NCBI RefSeq assembly: GCF_006738645.1
Contig: NZ_AP019700.1
Location: 3,826,001-3,890,000 of the forward strand
Source: Stella humosa
GTDB taxonomy: Bacteria; Pseudomonadota; Alphaproteobacteria; ATCC43930; Allostellaceae
DNA: 64,000 nt
Reading direction: 5' to 3'
Made by a program: the position numbers and the translations under genes. A model generated the notes under the pieces. That model was not told where the DNA came from and did not search any database. It saw only the letters and a program-made list of their open reading frames with translations. Below, one piece after another: positions 49,059-59,239 of this stretch (positions are counted from its first letter, which is position 1; each line of letters opens with the position of its first letter).

Positions 49059-49741
49059 TCAGCGGGCAGGCGCTGTGGTGGCGGCCGGTGCTGCCGCAGG
49101 CGCGGCAGCCGGAGCGGCAGCGGGTGCCGGAGCGGCAGCGGGCGCCGGGGCGGCCACCGGCGGGTGGGCGGCGGGCGGCGCACCGGTGCCGGCCGCGGGC
49201 AAATCTCGCGCCGGGCGCGGTCCTGGCCCTCATGGGCCGGCCCGTAGTTGGGGTCGATCCGCAGCGACTGGCGATAGTTGCCGAGCGCGGCCTGGCAATT
49301 GCCCTGCAAGCGGAAGATCTCGGCCACCAGGAAGAACGTGTCGGCGGTGGCAAGCCCCAGTTGCGATACCCGGTCAAGATGGATCTGTGCCTGCGGGAAG
49401 CGCCCGTCCTCCAGATACAGGCGGGCCAGCGCATGGCGGCGCGGCACGTCGGTCGGCACGCGCTCCAGATAGCCCTGCAGGGCCTGCTCGGACGCCGGCT
49501 TGTTGCCGAGGCCCCGCTCGGCATCGCTGAGGCATGAGAAGGCCCAGGGCGAGGGGTTGGATTCGCCGGTCGCCTCGCGGCACATCTTGGCCGCGTTCTC
49601 GAAATCGCCCAGGCGCAGGGCGGCCTGGCCCTGCTCCAGCGTCGACTTGGTCGGTACCAGCACCGGTTGCGTGGTTTCGTCCTGGCATCCGGCCAGTACC
49701 AGGCCAAGCGCCGCTGCCATCGAAACCTGCATCCACTTCAT
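49059..49741 (-). CDS. TPR-type lipoprotein A of the envelope block, tail frameshifted
   Basis: Lipoprotein with lipobox LVLAGC, then TPR-like pairs parallel to those of the 45254 gene: LEQGQAALRLGDFENAAKMC, LARLYLEDGRFPQAQIHLDRV, AALGNYRQSLRIDPNYGPAHEG and EICPR. After that the frame becomes Arg/Pro-rich and continues without stop into the next gene. In the neighbouring frame the same DNA (about 49060-49195, containing an 18-base tandem repeat) encodes an Ala/Pro-rich tail with a stop at 49059-49061, just before the next gene's ribosome binding site. The end given here assumes that frame, i.e. a one-base frame break near 49150-49200. Probable first gene of the block, 41 bases after smpB. Confidence 0.68.
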
Positions 49742-49782
49742 CGTCGGCCGTCCCCCCTCCCCGCAGCGCCGCGAACCGGCGC

Positions 49783-50256
49783 CTACAGCGTCTTGGCCCG
49801 CATCAGGCGGGCCTTGTCGCGGTTCCACTCCCGTTCCTTGATGGCGTTGCGCTTGTCCGCCATCTTTTTGCCGCGCGCGAGCCCGATCTGCACCTTGGCG
49901 ATGCCGCGGTCGTTGAAATAGAAGGCCATCGGCACGAGCGTCACGCCCTCGCGCTTCACTTGGCCCAGCAGCTTGCTCATCTCCTTGCGGTGGACCAGCA
50001 GCTTGCGGGCGCGGCGCGGCTCGTGGTTGAAGCGGTTGGCGCCCGGATATTCCGGGATATAGGCGTTGAACAGATAGAGCTCGCCATCGCGCTCGCCGGC
50101 ATGCGCCTCGCCGATGCTGGCCGCCCCCTTGCGCAGCGACTTCACCTCGCTGCCGAAGAGGACGAGGCCCGCCTCCAGCGTCTCGTCTATATGATAGTCG
50201 AAGCGTGCGCGCCGGTTCTGGGCGACCTGCCGCTGCGGTTCCTTCTCGGCTGCCAT
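49783..50256 (-). CDS. smpB: SsrA-binding protein
   Basis: tmRNA partner in rescue of stalled ribosomes, 157 residues. The family core is present: [34 protein letters not shown] (in parts RRARFDYHI and GSEVKSLR), [54 protein letters not shown], and the C-terminal basic helix [12 protein letters not shown]. dapA lies upstream on the same strand, a neighbourhood common in alphaproteobacteria. The tmRNA gene ssrA is not in the window. Confidence 0.96.
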   Translation of the reverse strand: MAAEKEPQRQVAQNRRARFDYHIDETLEAGLVLFGSEVKSLRKGAASIGEAHAGERDGELYLFNAYIPEYPGANRFNHEPRRARKLLVHRKEMSKLLGQVKREGVTLVPMAFYFNDRGIAKVQIGLARGKKMADKRNAIKEREWNRDKARLMRAKTL

Positions 50257-50277
50257 CGTTGCTGCTTTCCGCCGGAC

Positions 50278-50309
50278 CGCCCCCCTGCCTTCGCGGCGGG
50301 AGGGGGGCG
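50278..50309 (-). terminator. Hairpin between dapA and smpB
   Basis: CGCCCCCCT (50278-50286) pairs with AGGGGGGCG (50301-50309), a perfect 9-bp stem with a 14-base loop, 14 bases after the dapA stop. There is no T-rich tract, so it may stabilise the transcript end or attenuate transcription into smpB rather than stop it fully. Confidence 0.4.
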
Positions 50310-50323
50310 TCCGATCGTGGCCT

Positions 50324-51202
50324 CTAGTTGAGGAGGCCGGCGTTGGTCATCGCCGCCTTCACGCGCGCCTGCGTCGGCTCCAGCGTCGGCGCCAGCGGCA
50401 GGCGGCAATAGTCCGTCCCCTTGCCGATCAGGCTGGCGGCGTACTTCACCGGCCCCGGGCTGGTCTCGACGAACAGGGATTCGTGCAGCGGCATCAGGCG
50501 CCGGTTGATCTTCATCGCGGTCGCGACATCGCCCTTCTGCCAGGCGACATGCATCTCCGACAGGGCGCGGGGCGCCACGTTGGCGGAGACCGAGATGCAG
50601 CCCTGGCCGCCCTGGGCCAGGTAGGGCAGTGCCATGCCGTCGTCGCCCGAGAGCTGGATCCACTCGTCGCCGATGGCGACGCGTTCCAGCAGCGGGCGCT
50701 GGATGTCGCCGGTCGCGCACTTGACGCCGACGATGTTGGGCAGCTTGGCCAGTCGCGCCATCGTCTCGACCGTCATGTTGATCACGCTGCGGCCGGGGAT
50801 GTTGTAGATATAGATGGGCAGGTCGACCGCGTCGTGGATCGCCTTGTAGTGCAGGTAGAGCCCTTCCTGCGTCGGCTTGTTGTAGTAGGGCGTGACGATG
50901 AGCGCGGCGTCGGCGCCGGCCTTCTTCGCATGGCGCGTCAGCCGGATCGCCTCCTCGGTCGAGTTCGAGCCCGTGCCTGCCATCACCGGCGTGCGCGTGG
51001 ACTTGGCCACCTCGATGCACAACTCGATGACGCGGTCATGCTCCTCATGGCTCAGCGTCGGCGATTCGCCCGTCGTGCCGCAGGGGACGAGGCCGTGCGT
51101 GCCCTCGGCGATCTGCCAGGCCACGAAATCCTGGAACGCTTTCTCATCCACCTTGCCGTCGCGGAAGGGCGTGATGAGGGCGACCAGGGATCCCTTGAAC
51201 AT
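50324..51202 (-). CDS. dapA: 4-hydroxy-tetrahydrodipicolinate synthase
   Basis: Condenses pyruvate with aspartate semialdehyde in lysine and peptidoglycan precursor synthesis; 292 residues. [20 protein letters not shown] is the family N-terminus; [27 protein letters not shown] with the catalytic tyrosine region, and the Schiff-base lysine in [10 protein letters not shown] near residue 160. I set the start at the ATG 51200-51202 because AAGGAG lies 6 bases upstream; an ATG at 51217 would include this ribosome binding site in the coding sequence. Confidence 0.96.
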   Translation of the reverse strand: MFKGSLVALITPFRDGKVDEKAFQDFVAWQIAEGTHGLVPCGTTGESPTLSHEEHDRVIELCIEVAKSTRTPVMAGTGSNSTEEAIRLTRHAKKAGADAALIVTPYYNKPTQEGLYLHYKAIHDAVDLPIYIYNIPGRSVINMTVETMARLAKLPNIVGVKCATGDIQRPLLERVAIGDEWIQLSGDDGMALPYLAQGGQGCISVSANVAPRALSEMHVAWQKGDVATAMKINRRLMPLHESLFVETSPGPVKYAASLIGKGTDYCRLPLAPTLEPTQARVKAAMTNAGLLN

Positions 51203-51252
51203 GGCGAACTCCTTCATTCATCGTCGGGCGGCGACATTTGATCGGCCGGCGG

Positions 51253-51288
51253 CCCGCGGCCGGCGACGATACTCGCCCGCGGCCGGCG
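51253..51288. repeat. Direct repeat of 13 bases upstream of dapA
   Basis: CCCGCGGCCGGCG occurs at 51253-51265 and again at 51276-51288, 10 bases apart, about 50 bases upstream of the dapA start. Each copy also contains a palindromic CCGCGG/GCCGGC core. Its role, if any, is unknown. Confidence 0.35.
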
Positions 51289-51349
51289 CGGCAACGAATC
51301 AGAAGCCAGTCTGCCGGCCCGGGAATTCACCCCAGGCCGGCGGTCTCGC

Positions 51350-52948
<1,599 letters not shown>

Positions 52949-53025
52949 CCCGCAACTCCCTATTGGATTGTCATTAAACCCGGCCGTTTTGGCCCGCACC
53001 GCCAGGATCGTCAAGGCCGGCGGGC

Positions 53026-53048
53026 GCCGACATGTTAACAATGTCGGC
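53026..53048. promoter_or_regulatory. Inverted repeat at the start of the DUF1491 gene
   Basis: GCCGACAT (53026-53033) and ATGTCGGC (53041-53048) form a perfect 8-bp inverted repeat around GTTAACA, itself nearly symmetric. It overlaps two possible upstream ATGs and ends 1 base before the chosen start, between the divergent aceB and DUF1491 genes. It could be an operator or a translation-blocking hairpin. Confidence 0.5.
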
Positions 53049-53049
53049 C

Positions 53050-53385
53050 ATGGAACCCCGCCTCAAGAGCCGCCTGTGGATCGCAGCCGAAATCCGCCGC
53101 TGCGCCGTCCAGGACATCACCGCCGTCGTCGCCCGCCGGGGCGACCCCGATGCCGGCGCCATCCTCCTGAAGGTGAACCGCTTCGCCGCCGGCTGCGTCG
53201 TCCATGGCGGGTCGTACGGGCGGGACGGGCAGCGCGAGTGGATCGCCGCAACCGGCGCCGAGCCGGTGCCCGAGGCCGACGCCGACGCCTATGTCGAGCG
53301 CCGGCGCGACAGCGACCCCGACCTCTGGGTGCTGGAGATCGAGGACCCCCAGGGTCGCTACACCCTGGGGGAGACCGTCGCCTGA
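53050..53385 (+). CDS. DUF1491 family protein
   Basis: 111 residues in the DUF1491 family, a small alphaproteobacterial protein of unknown function. The sequence [19 protein letters not shown], then [19 protein letters not shown] and [11 protein letters not shown] fits the family, which lies next to or inside housekeeping regions in many alphaproteobacteria. Three ATGs in frame (53032, 53041, 53050) are possible; I use the last because the family normally begins with xPRLKS. It converges on fumC with 7 bases between. Confidence 0.85.
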   Translation: MEPRLKSRLWIAAEIRRCAVQDITAVVARRGDPDAGAILLKVNRFAAGCVVHGGSYGRDGQREWIAATGAEPVPEADADAYVERRRDSDPDLWVLEIEDPQGRYTLGETVA

Positions 53386-53392
53386 TCCGGGA

Positions 53393-54796
53393 TCAGCCGC
53401 CCGATATCATGGTTTCCGGCCGCACCGCCGCGTCGAAGGCGGCCGCATCGAGATAGCCGAGATCGAGCGCCGCCGCGCGCAGCGTCGTGCCCTCGTGGTG
53501 GGCCTTCTTGGCGATCTCGGCCGCCTTGTCGTAGCCGATGGCCGGGGTCAGCGCCGTCACCAGCATCAGCGATTCCTCCAGGTGGCGGCGGATATGCGCG
53601 CGGTCGGGCTCGATGCCGGCCGCGCAATTGTCGGCAAAGCTGGCCGCCCCGTCCGCCAGCAGGCGTACCGACTGCAGCAGGGCGTGAATGATGACCGGCT
53701 TGAAGACGTTGAGCTGCAGGTGCCCCTGGGCGCCAGCGATTGTGACGGCGACATGGTTGCCCATCACCTGGGCCGCCACCATGGTCAGGGCCTCGGCCTG
53801 GGTCGGGTTCACCTTGCCCGGCATGATCGACGAGCCGGGCTCGTTCTCGGGCAGGATCAGCTCCCCGAAACCCGCGCGCGGCCCCGATGCCAGCAGGCGC
53901 ACGTCGTTGGCGACCTTGGTGAGGGCGACCGCCGCGGTGTTCAAGGCGCCCGATGCCGCCACAAACGCATCGTGCGCCGCCATGTAGGCGAAGCGGTCCT
54001 CGGCCGGGGCGAAGCTGCTGCCGGCCAGCGCCGTCAGTTCCTGCGCGAAGCGGGCCGAAAAGCCGGCCGGCGCGTTCAGCCCGGTGCCGACCGCGGTGCC
54101 GCCTTGCGGCACCTGGCGCAGTGCGGGCAGGGCGTGGCGCAGGCCGTGGGCCGCCGCTTCGACCTGGTAGGCCCAGGCGCCGATCTCCTGCCCCAGCGTC
54201 ATCGGCACCGCATCCTGGAGGTGGGTGCGGCCCAGCTTGACCACGTCAGTGAAGGCCGCAGCGCGCCCGCGCAGCACCGCCGCCAAATGATCCAGCGCCG
54301 GCAGCAGCCGCCCCTCGATCGCCAGCACGGCCGCGACATGCATGGCCGTGGGGAAGCTGTCGTTGGAGGACTGGCTGCGGTTCACATGGTCGTTCGGGTG
54401 AACCCGCTTGCCGCCCCGTCCCGCCCCCAGCAGTTCGGCCGCGCGGTTGGCCACCACCTCGTTGGCGTTCATGTTGGTCTGGGTGCCCGATCCGGTCTGC
54501 CAGACGACGAGCGGGAAGTGATCGTCCAGCAGGCCCGCCGCCACCTCGCCCGCCGCCTGGTCGATGGCGGCGCCGATGGTGGGGTCGAGCGCGCCCAGCG
54601 CCATGTTGGCGCGGGCCGAAGCCTGCTTCTGCAGGCCGAAGGCACGCACGATCTCGACCGGCATGCGCTCGACGCCGATACGGAAATTCTCCAGCGAACG
54701 CTGGGTCTGGGCGCCCCACAGGCGGTCGGCCGGCACCGCGATCGGGCCGAAGCTGTCGGTCTCGATGCGGGTCTCGATGGTGTTGTCGGGTGGCAT
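53393..54796 (-). CDS. fumC: Class II fumarate hydratase
   Basis: Iron-independent fumarase of 467 residues, interconverting fumarate and malate in the TCA cycle. [19 protein letters not shown] at the N-terminus, [54 protein letters not shown] and the signature [14 protein letters not shown] with the catalytic serine. GGGAG before the ATG at 54794-54796 supports the start. A long upstream leader (54797-54900) contains a second potential stem, GGAAGCCG/CGGCTTCC. Its neighbour aceB makes the same product, malate. Confidence 0.96.
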   Translation of the reverse strand: MPPDNTIETRIETDSFGPIAVPADRLWGAQTQRSLENFRIGVERMPVEIVRAFGLQKQASARANMALGALDPTIGAAIDQAAGEVAAGLLDDHFPLVVWQTGSGTQTNMNANEVVANRAAELLGAGRGGKRVHPNDHVNRSQSSNDSFPTAMHVAAVLAIEGRLLPALDHLAAVLRGRAAAFTDVVKLGRTHLQDAVPMTLGQEIGAWAYQVEAAAHGLRHALPALRQVPQGGTAVGTGLNAPAGFSARFAQELTALAGSSFAPAEDRFAYMAAHDAFVAASGALNTAAVALTKVANDVRLLASGPRAGFGELILPENEPGSSIMPGKVNPTQAEALTMVAAQVMGNHVAVTIAGAQGHLQLNVFKPVIIHALLQSVRLLADGAASFADNCAAGIEPDRAHIRRHLEESLMLVTALTPAIGYDKAAEIAKKAHHEGTTLRAAALDLGYLDAAAFDAAVRPETMISGG

Positions 54797-54900
54797 GGCA
54801 CTCCCTCTTCCCGGCAGGGGCGTATGGGAGATATGGGGGTCGGCTGCCCCGGACGGAAGCCGTGGCCGGCACGGCGGCCCGGCTTCCCGTCCCAAGGAAG

Positions 54901-54932
54901 ACGGGCCCGGCGCGTGGCTGCGCCGGGCCCGT
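54901..54932 (-). terminator. Strong hairpin terminator after the pirin gene
   Basis: ACGGGCCCGGCGC (54901-54913) and GCGCCGGGCCCGT (54920-54932) make a perfect 13-bp stem with a 6-base loop, 3 bases past the pirin stop. The exit on the minus strand reads CTTCCTT, a weak but T-rich tail. It separates the pirin transcript from fumC. Confidence 0.8.
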
Positions 54933-54935
54933 GGG

Positions 54936-55805
54936 CTATGCGGCGATCCTCGCGAACCGGCCGCTGTTGTAGTCGTCGATGGCCTGGCGAATCTCCGCCT
55001 GGCTGTTCATCACGAAGGGGCCGTGGCCGACGATCGGCTCGTCGATCGGCTCGCCGGTCAGGACCAGCAGCTTCGCATCGCCATCGGCATGGACCGAGGC
55101 GCCGCAGCCATCCCGGCCGAGCAGGATCATCTCCGCCTCGCCCGCGCCGTGCTCGCCGTTCACGGTGACATGGCCGGTCAGGACGACCAGCATCGCCGTA
55201 TGGCCTTCGGGCAGGTCCAGCGCCACATCGGCGTCGCGCACCAACGCCACGTCCCAGACGTTGATCGGCGTGAACGTGCGCGCAGGGCCTTTCACGCCGG
55301 CCAGCTCGCCGGCAATGATGCGGGCCACGCCGGCCCCCTCGGGGAGGTCGACCCTGGGAATCTCGGCGTCGCGGATGCCCTGGTAGCCGCCCGGCGCCAT
55401 CTTGTCCTTGGCCGGCAGGTTGACCCAGAGCTGGATCATGCGGAACGGCCCGCCGGTCCTGGCAAAGCCCGCGGAGTGATACTCCTCGTGGATGATGCCG
55501 CCCGCGGCTGTCATCCACTGCACGTCACCCGGCCCGATCACGCCGCCGTTGCCGGCGGAATCGCGATGCTCGACCTCGCCGTCATAGACGATGGTGACAG
55601 TCTCGAAGCCACGATGCGGGTGCTGGCCGACGCCGCGCCGGTCCCGGGTCGGCTCGAAATAATGCGGACCTGCATAGTCGAGCAGCAGGAACGGGCTGAT
55701 GTGTGCGCCCAGCGAACTGTAGGAAAAGAGCGAGCGGACGGGGAAGCCGTCGCCCACCCAGTGGCCGCGATTGTTGCCGTAGCGGCCGAGGATCGTCTTG
55801 GTCAT
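54936..55805 (-). CDS. Pirin family protein
   Basis: Bicupin of 289 residues. Metal ligands lie in [22 protein letters not shown] (parts HPHRGFE and EVEHRDS) near residues 60-80; [18 protein letters not shown] and [16 protein letters not shown] are typical of pirins. Some bacterial pirins have quercetinase activity, others modulate enzymes; which applies is unknown. The ATG at 55803-55805 matches the family start. It is divergent from a LysR gene (55920) that may regulate it, a common arrangement. Confidence 0.92.
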   Translation of the reverse strand: MTKTILGRYGNNRGHWVGDGFPVRSLFSYSSLGAHISPFLLLDYAGPHYFEPTRDRRGVGQHPHRGFETVTIVYDGEVEHRDSAGNGGVIGPGDVQWMTAAGGIIHEEYHSAGFARTGGPFRMIQLWVNLPAKDKMAPGGYQGIRDAEIPRVDLPEGAGVARIIAGELAGVKGPARTFTPINVWDVALVRDADVALDLPEGHTAMLVVLTGHVTVNGEHGAGEAEMILLGRDGCGASVHADGDAKLLVLTGEPIDEPIVGHGPFVMNSQAEIRQAIDDYNSGRFARIAA

Positions 55806-55919
55806 GGCTGATCTCCGACGCGACCTCCGATGGGAAGGTCGCCATTGCCAAGAAGATGGTGCCGCTACGATGCGGTCGGAAGATTGTAGAGCCGGCCGCT
55901 GCGTCCTATTCATGGGACG

Positions 55920-56864
55920 ATGCAGGACCTAAACGACCTCTATTACTTCGCAGCGGTGGTCGATCATGGCGGCTTCGCGCCGGCGGGGCGGGCGCTCGGC
56001 ATCCAGAAGTCGAAGCTCAGTCGCCGCATTCAGTTGCTGGAAGAGCGATTGGGCGTGCGCCTGCTCAACCGATCCTCGCGCCGCTTCTCCGTCACCGAGA
56101 TCGGTCGTGAATTCCACGACCGCTGCATGGCGATGCTGGTGGAGGCGGAAGCCGCCGAACGGGTGATCGCGCAGGTGCGGACGGAGCCCCGCGGCGTCGT
56201 GCGGATCAGCTGCCCGGTGGCGCTGCTCAATTTCCAGTTCGGGGCGCTGATCGCCCGGTTCATGGTCGAGAACCCAGCCGTCGAGGTGCATCTGGAAAGC
56301 ACCAACCGGCGCGTGGATGTGATCGCCGAAGGGTTCGACATCGCCATCCGGGTGCGCTTCCCGCCGATGGAGCCCACAGACCTTGTCATGCGCCGGCTCG
56401 ACGAGAGCACCCAATGCCTGGTCGCCAGCCCCGATCTGGTTGCGAAGTCCCTCGCGTCCCCGGCCGACCTTGGCGGTTTGCCCAGCCTCGATCTCGGCCC
56501 TCCGCATCGCAACCATCAATGGCAACTGGGTCACCGCGACGGGCGGAGCGCGCTGATCCCCCATCGCCCTCGTCTGGTGACCGACGACATGTCGGCGCTG
56601 CGCGACGCCGCACTGGCGGGCATCGGCGTCGTCCAGTTGCCGACCATGATGATCTGGCACGACATCGGGGCAGGTCGGCTTGTCCATGTGCTGCCCGACT
56701 GGCGGCCGCGTAGCGGTATCGTCCACGCGGTCTTCCCGTCGCGGCGGGGCCTGCTGCCATCTGTCCGCGCGCTGCTCGATTTCCTCGCCCGCGAGTGTGT
56801 GTTTCAACGCCAGGCCCTGGGCGATATGCCGGCCCGGCAGACCGCCCCCGTCCCTACTCCGTGA
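55920..56864 (+). CDS. LysR-family transcriptional regulator
   Basis: LysR regulator of 314 residues. DNA-binding domain: DLYYFAAVVDHGGFAPAGRALG, KSKLSRRIQLLEERLGVRLLNR. The effector domain has GVVRISCPVALLNFQFGAL, FDIAIRVRFPPMEPTDLVMRRL and DMSALRDAALAGIGVVQLPT, typical of the DmlR/PcaQ-like subgroup. Divergent from the pirin gene across 114 bases, which makes pirin its likely target. Its stop overlaps the end of the convergent gene at 56854 by 11 bases. Confidence 0.92.
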   Translation: MQDLNDLYYFAAVVDHGGFAPAGRALGIQKSKLSRRIQLLEERLGVRLLNRSSRRFSVTEIGREFHDRCMAMLVEAEAAERVIAQVRTEPRGVVRISCPVALLNFQFGALIARFMVENPAVEVHLESTNRRVDVIAEGFDIAIRVRFPPMEPTDLVMRRLDESTQCLVASPDLVAKSLASPADLGGLPSLDLGPPHRNHQWQLGHRDGRSALIPHRPRLVTDDMSALRDAALAGIGVVQLPTMMIWHDIGAGRLVHVLPDWRPRSGIVHAVFPSRRGLLPSVRALLDFLARECVFQRQALGDMPARQTAPVPTP

Positions 56865-57780
56865 CCGGCGTCAGCGAGCAGACGACGCTGTTCCATTCCA
56901 GCCCGCCCCGCACCACGACTTCGGTATAGGCGTCGGGGTAGCGGCATTCGCGGAAGCCATCCTTGCGCATGACCATCGAGCGCACCGCGGCCGCCGGCAG
57001 GTTGCGGATACCGACCTCGGTCACCACCGGCTCGGCGAGCCCCTCGAAGCGGGCGATGGCGCCGGCCGGCCGGCTGGAGAAGAGCCAGCGTGCCTGCAGG
57101 TTGGTGCCGAGATTGACCGGCACCGCCTGCGCCGCCGCCGGGCGCTCGGTGTCGGCCGCCAGGCGCCCATCTGGCAGATACTGGAACGTCCGGGCGTTCA
57201 GCGGCGCCGCCCGCGCGGCCCGGTTGCGGTCACGGTAGGAACGCAGCGCCGCGTTGAGGTCGCCGTGGGTCGAAGCCGTGCGGAACGGGCGGTTCAGCGC
57301 ATCGCCGCGAACCAGCGCCACTTCGGCCGGCCCGCCGGCGGGGTTGGCCGGCAGGATCGGCCGGATCATCTCCAACGGCAGGTCGAGCCCAGCAACTGGA
57401 CCTTCGCGCCGAGCCGGCAGCACGGCCAGCAGTTTGTCATCGGCATCGAGGAGCTGGAACTGCCCGTCGGTCCCGGCCCGGAGCAGCAGCCGCCCGCCGG
57501 CCACGCGGCTGGGCCGCAAGGTCAGCCCCTTGTCGAGCTGCCACTGGCGGGCAGGCACGAAGCCGGGCAGCGGATAGCCCCGATCGCCCGCCCCCGTCGC
57601 TATCGGACCGAGCCGCCGGCCCTCGCGCAGGTCGACCGCCTCGGCCGCCAGGGCCGGTTCGGTCGCCGTGAAAGCGATCCGGAGCCAAACCGTGCCCTCA
57701 TCCGCCAGCGCCGAGGCCGACACGGCCAGCAGCCCCAGCAGCGCCTGGGCCATCGTCCGCAGTCCGATGAGGCCGATCAT
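56854..57780 (-). CDS. Secreted protein of unknown function
   Basis: 308 residues with a signal peptide (LGLLAVSASALAD). The mature protein has LPLEMIRPILPANPAGGPAEVALVRG, FRTASTHGDLNAALRSYRDRNR and a C-terminal YTEVVVRGGLEWNSVVCSL with one cysteine in YPDAY/CRYP and another near the end. I do not recognise a family. Its start overlaps the stop of the membrane protein gene by 4 bases (57777-57780), so the two are translated together and probably work as a pair at the inner membrane/periplasm. Confidence 0.68.
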   Translation of the reverse strand: MIGLIGLRTMAQALLGLLAVSASALADEGTVWLRIAFTATEPALAAEAVDLREGRRLGPIATGAGDRGYPLPGFVPARQWQLDKGLTLRPSRVAGGRLLLRAGTDGQFQLLDADDKLLAVLPARREGPVAGLDLPLEMIRPILPANPAGGPAEVALVRGDALNRPFRTASTHGDLNAALRSYRDRNRAARAAPLNARTFQYLPDGRLAADTERPAAAQAVPVNLGTNLQARWLFSSRPAGAIARFEGLAEPVVTEVGIRNLPAAAVRSMVMRKDGFRECRYPDAYTEVVVRGGLEWNSVVCSLTPVTE

Positions 57781-58349
57781 GACCCGGCCCTCCCCGCGAC
57801 CGGCCGCAGCGCCAGGTAGGCCAGCGAGAAAGCCGAGATGACCGCCGCCAGCAGCATGCCCGACTGCCAGTTCAGCGACGGCTCGATCAGCTCGATGCTG
57901 ATGCGGTCGAACTGGAGCTGGACCATCAGCGCCAGCTTGGCCTTGCCGCCGAAAAAGACCGACAGCACCGCCGACACCAGGAAGGCCGCCGCCGGCACCG
58001 CCTTGGCGGCGGCCGAGGCGTGGCGGTCCTCGCGGTCGGCGTTCAGCGCGAAGCCGACCACCAGGAATAGCGCGATGCAAATGTTGATGTGGGTGTCGAC
58101 GAAGCTGGTCAGCATCTGGCCGATGGTCTGGCCATAGGCCCCCTTCTCGAAGGACGGGGTGCCGATGACCGGGCCGCCCAGCGGATCGGGCAGCATGCGG
58201 TCGGACAACAGGAAGACGACGATGGCGGCCGCCGCCAGCGCCGCCAGCATCACCAGGTTCGGCAACCGCGCCCGCCAGCGCGAGCCGCTCGCCGATGACG
58301 GGCGGGGCGAAGGCGGCGTTGGTCGCGGTGCCGGCTTGGGTCCCCGCAT
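57777..58349 (-). CDS. Inner-membrane protein of unknown function
   Basis: 190 residues. A basic, proline-rich N-terminus (MRGPKPAPRPTPPSPRPS) is followed by about four membrane segments: LVMLAALAAAAIVVFLL, INICIALFLVVGFAL, VPAAAFLVSAVLSVFFG and MLLAAVISAFSLAYLAL. A loop between segments 1 and 2 carries TSFVDTHINICIA. No family recognised. Coupled to a secreted protein downstream. The 50 bases between it and the ICL-like gene hold nothing obvious. Confidence 0.65.
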   Translation of the reverse strand: MRGPKPAPRPTPPSPRPSSASGSRWRARLPNLVMLAALAAAAIVVFLLSDRMLPDPLGGPVIGTPSFEKGAYGQTIGQMLTSFVDTHINICIALFLVVGFALNADREDRHASAAAKAVPAAAFLVSAVLSVFFGGKAKLALMVQLQFDRISIELIEPSLNWQSGMLLAAVISAFSLAYLALRPVAGRAGS

Positions 58350-58404
58350 CGGCGCACCCGTGGCAACGGAAGCGCCGATGATGCCACGACCCGGGCGGCT
58401 TGTC

Positions 58405-59229
58405 CTATCCCCGCGGCGCGTTCAGCTTCTGCAACTCGACATAAGGCATGGCGCGGCGGGTGACGGCATCGGAATCGCCATCGGCCAGGAACGCCCGGGC
58501 GAGGTCGGCGGCCGCCGTCAGAACCGACTGCGCGATGGCCCCGCCGGCGCTGAGGCGCCGGGCGCCCAGTTCGCGCAGGCGGGCTGCCGGCGGCACACCC
58601 GGCTGGGACATGATGTTGAGCGGCAGGCCGCAGCCGGCGGCGATCGCCGCCACGTCGGCGTCCACCTTGGCGCCCGGCACGAACAGCCCGTCGGCACCCG
58701 CGGCCTTGTAGAGGGCGGCCCGGCGCAGCACCTCCTCCACCCGCTGGCCCTCCGGCGCCAGGCCGCGCAGGAAGACGTCGGTGCGGGCGTTGACGAAGAT
58801 GTCGACGCCGGCATTCGCACCCGCTTCCTTGGCGGCGCGGATCTTGGCCGCGAAGGCCTCCGGCGCGGTGCTGCCGTCCTCCAGGTTGACGCCGACCGCG
58901 CCGGCCGCGATCACCTCGCCCACCAGCTTGCCGACCGCCGTCGGGTCGTCCGAGAAGCCGCCCTCGATATCGGTCGTCAGCGGCACCTGGATGACGCGAG
59001 CGATGTCGGCGATGGTCGCCAGCATGGTCGGGATCGGCAGGGCATGGCCATCGGCATAGCCACGGGCCCAGGATACGCCCGAGCTGGTGGTGGCGATGGC
59101 TGTCGCCCCCAGGCTCTCGATCAGGCGGGCGCTGCCCGAATCCCAGGCGTTGGCCAGGATGAGGAACTGCCCCTCGCCATGGAGGGCATGGAAGGCACGG
59201 GCCTGGGCTTCGCGGTCGCGCATGGTCAT
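58405..59229 (-). CDS. Isocitrate lyase/PEP mutase superfamily protein
   Basis: 274 residues of the ICL/PEPM fold: FLILANAWDSGSARLIESLGATAIATTSSGV, in parts NAWDSGSARL and TTSSGVSWARGY, then VPLTTDIEGGFSDDP (metal-binding Asp/Glu), GVNLEDGS, and IFVNARTDVFLRG. It lacks the KKCGH catalytic loop of isocitrate lyase, so it is more like oxaloacetate decarboxylase, PEP phosphonomutase or carboxyvinyl-phosphonate mutase relatives. The exact reaction is not known. MTMRD and MRD starts are both possible; GFA protein gene lies 10 bases upstream on the same strand. Confidence 0.85.
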   Translation of the reverse strand: MTMRDREAQARAFHALHGEGQFLILANAWDSGSARLIESLGATAIATTSSGVSWARGYADGHALPIPTMLATIADIARVIQVPLTTDIEGGFSDDPTAVGKLVGEVIAAGAVGVNLEDGSTAPEAFAAKIRAAKEAGANAGVDIFVNARTDVFLRGLAPEGQRVEEVLRRAALYKAAGADGLFVPGAKVDADVAAIAAGCGLPLNIMSQPGVPPAARLRELGARRLSAGGAIAQSVLTAAADLARAFLADGDSDAVTRRAMPYVELQKLNAPRG

Positions 59230-59239
59230 CCCTTCTCGA

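Noticed and set aside
49081-49160. Stand-alone tandem repeat or minisatellite
   Set aside because: The 18-base repeat encodes an Ala/Pro-rich tail in one frame, so it is treated as part of the lipoprotein gene and its frame break.
58405-59229. Isocitrate lyase partner of the malate synthase gene
   Set aside because: The KKCGH catalytic loop of isocitrate lyase is absent and the protein is far too short, so it is only a superfamily member.
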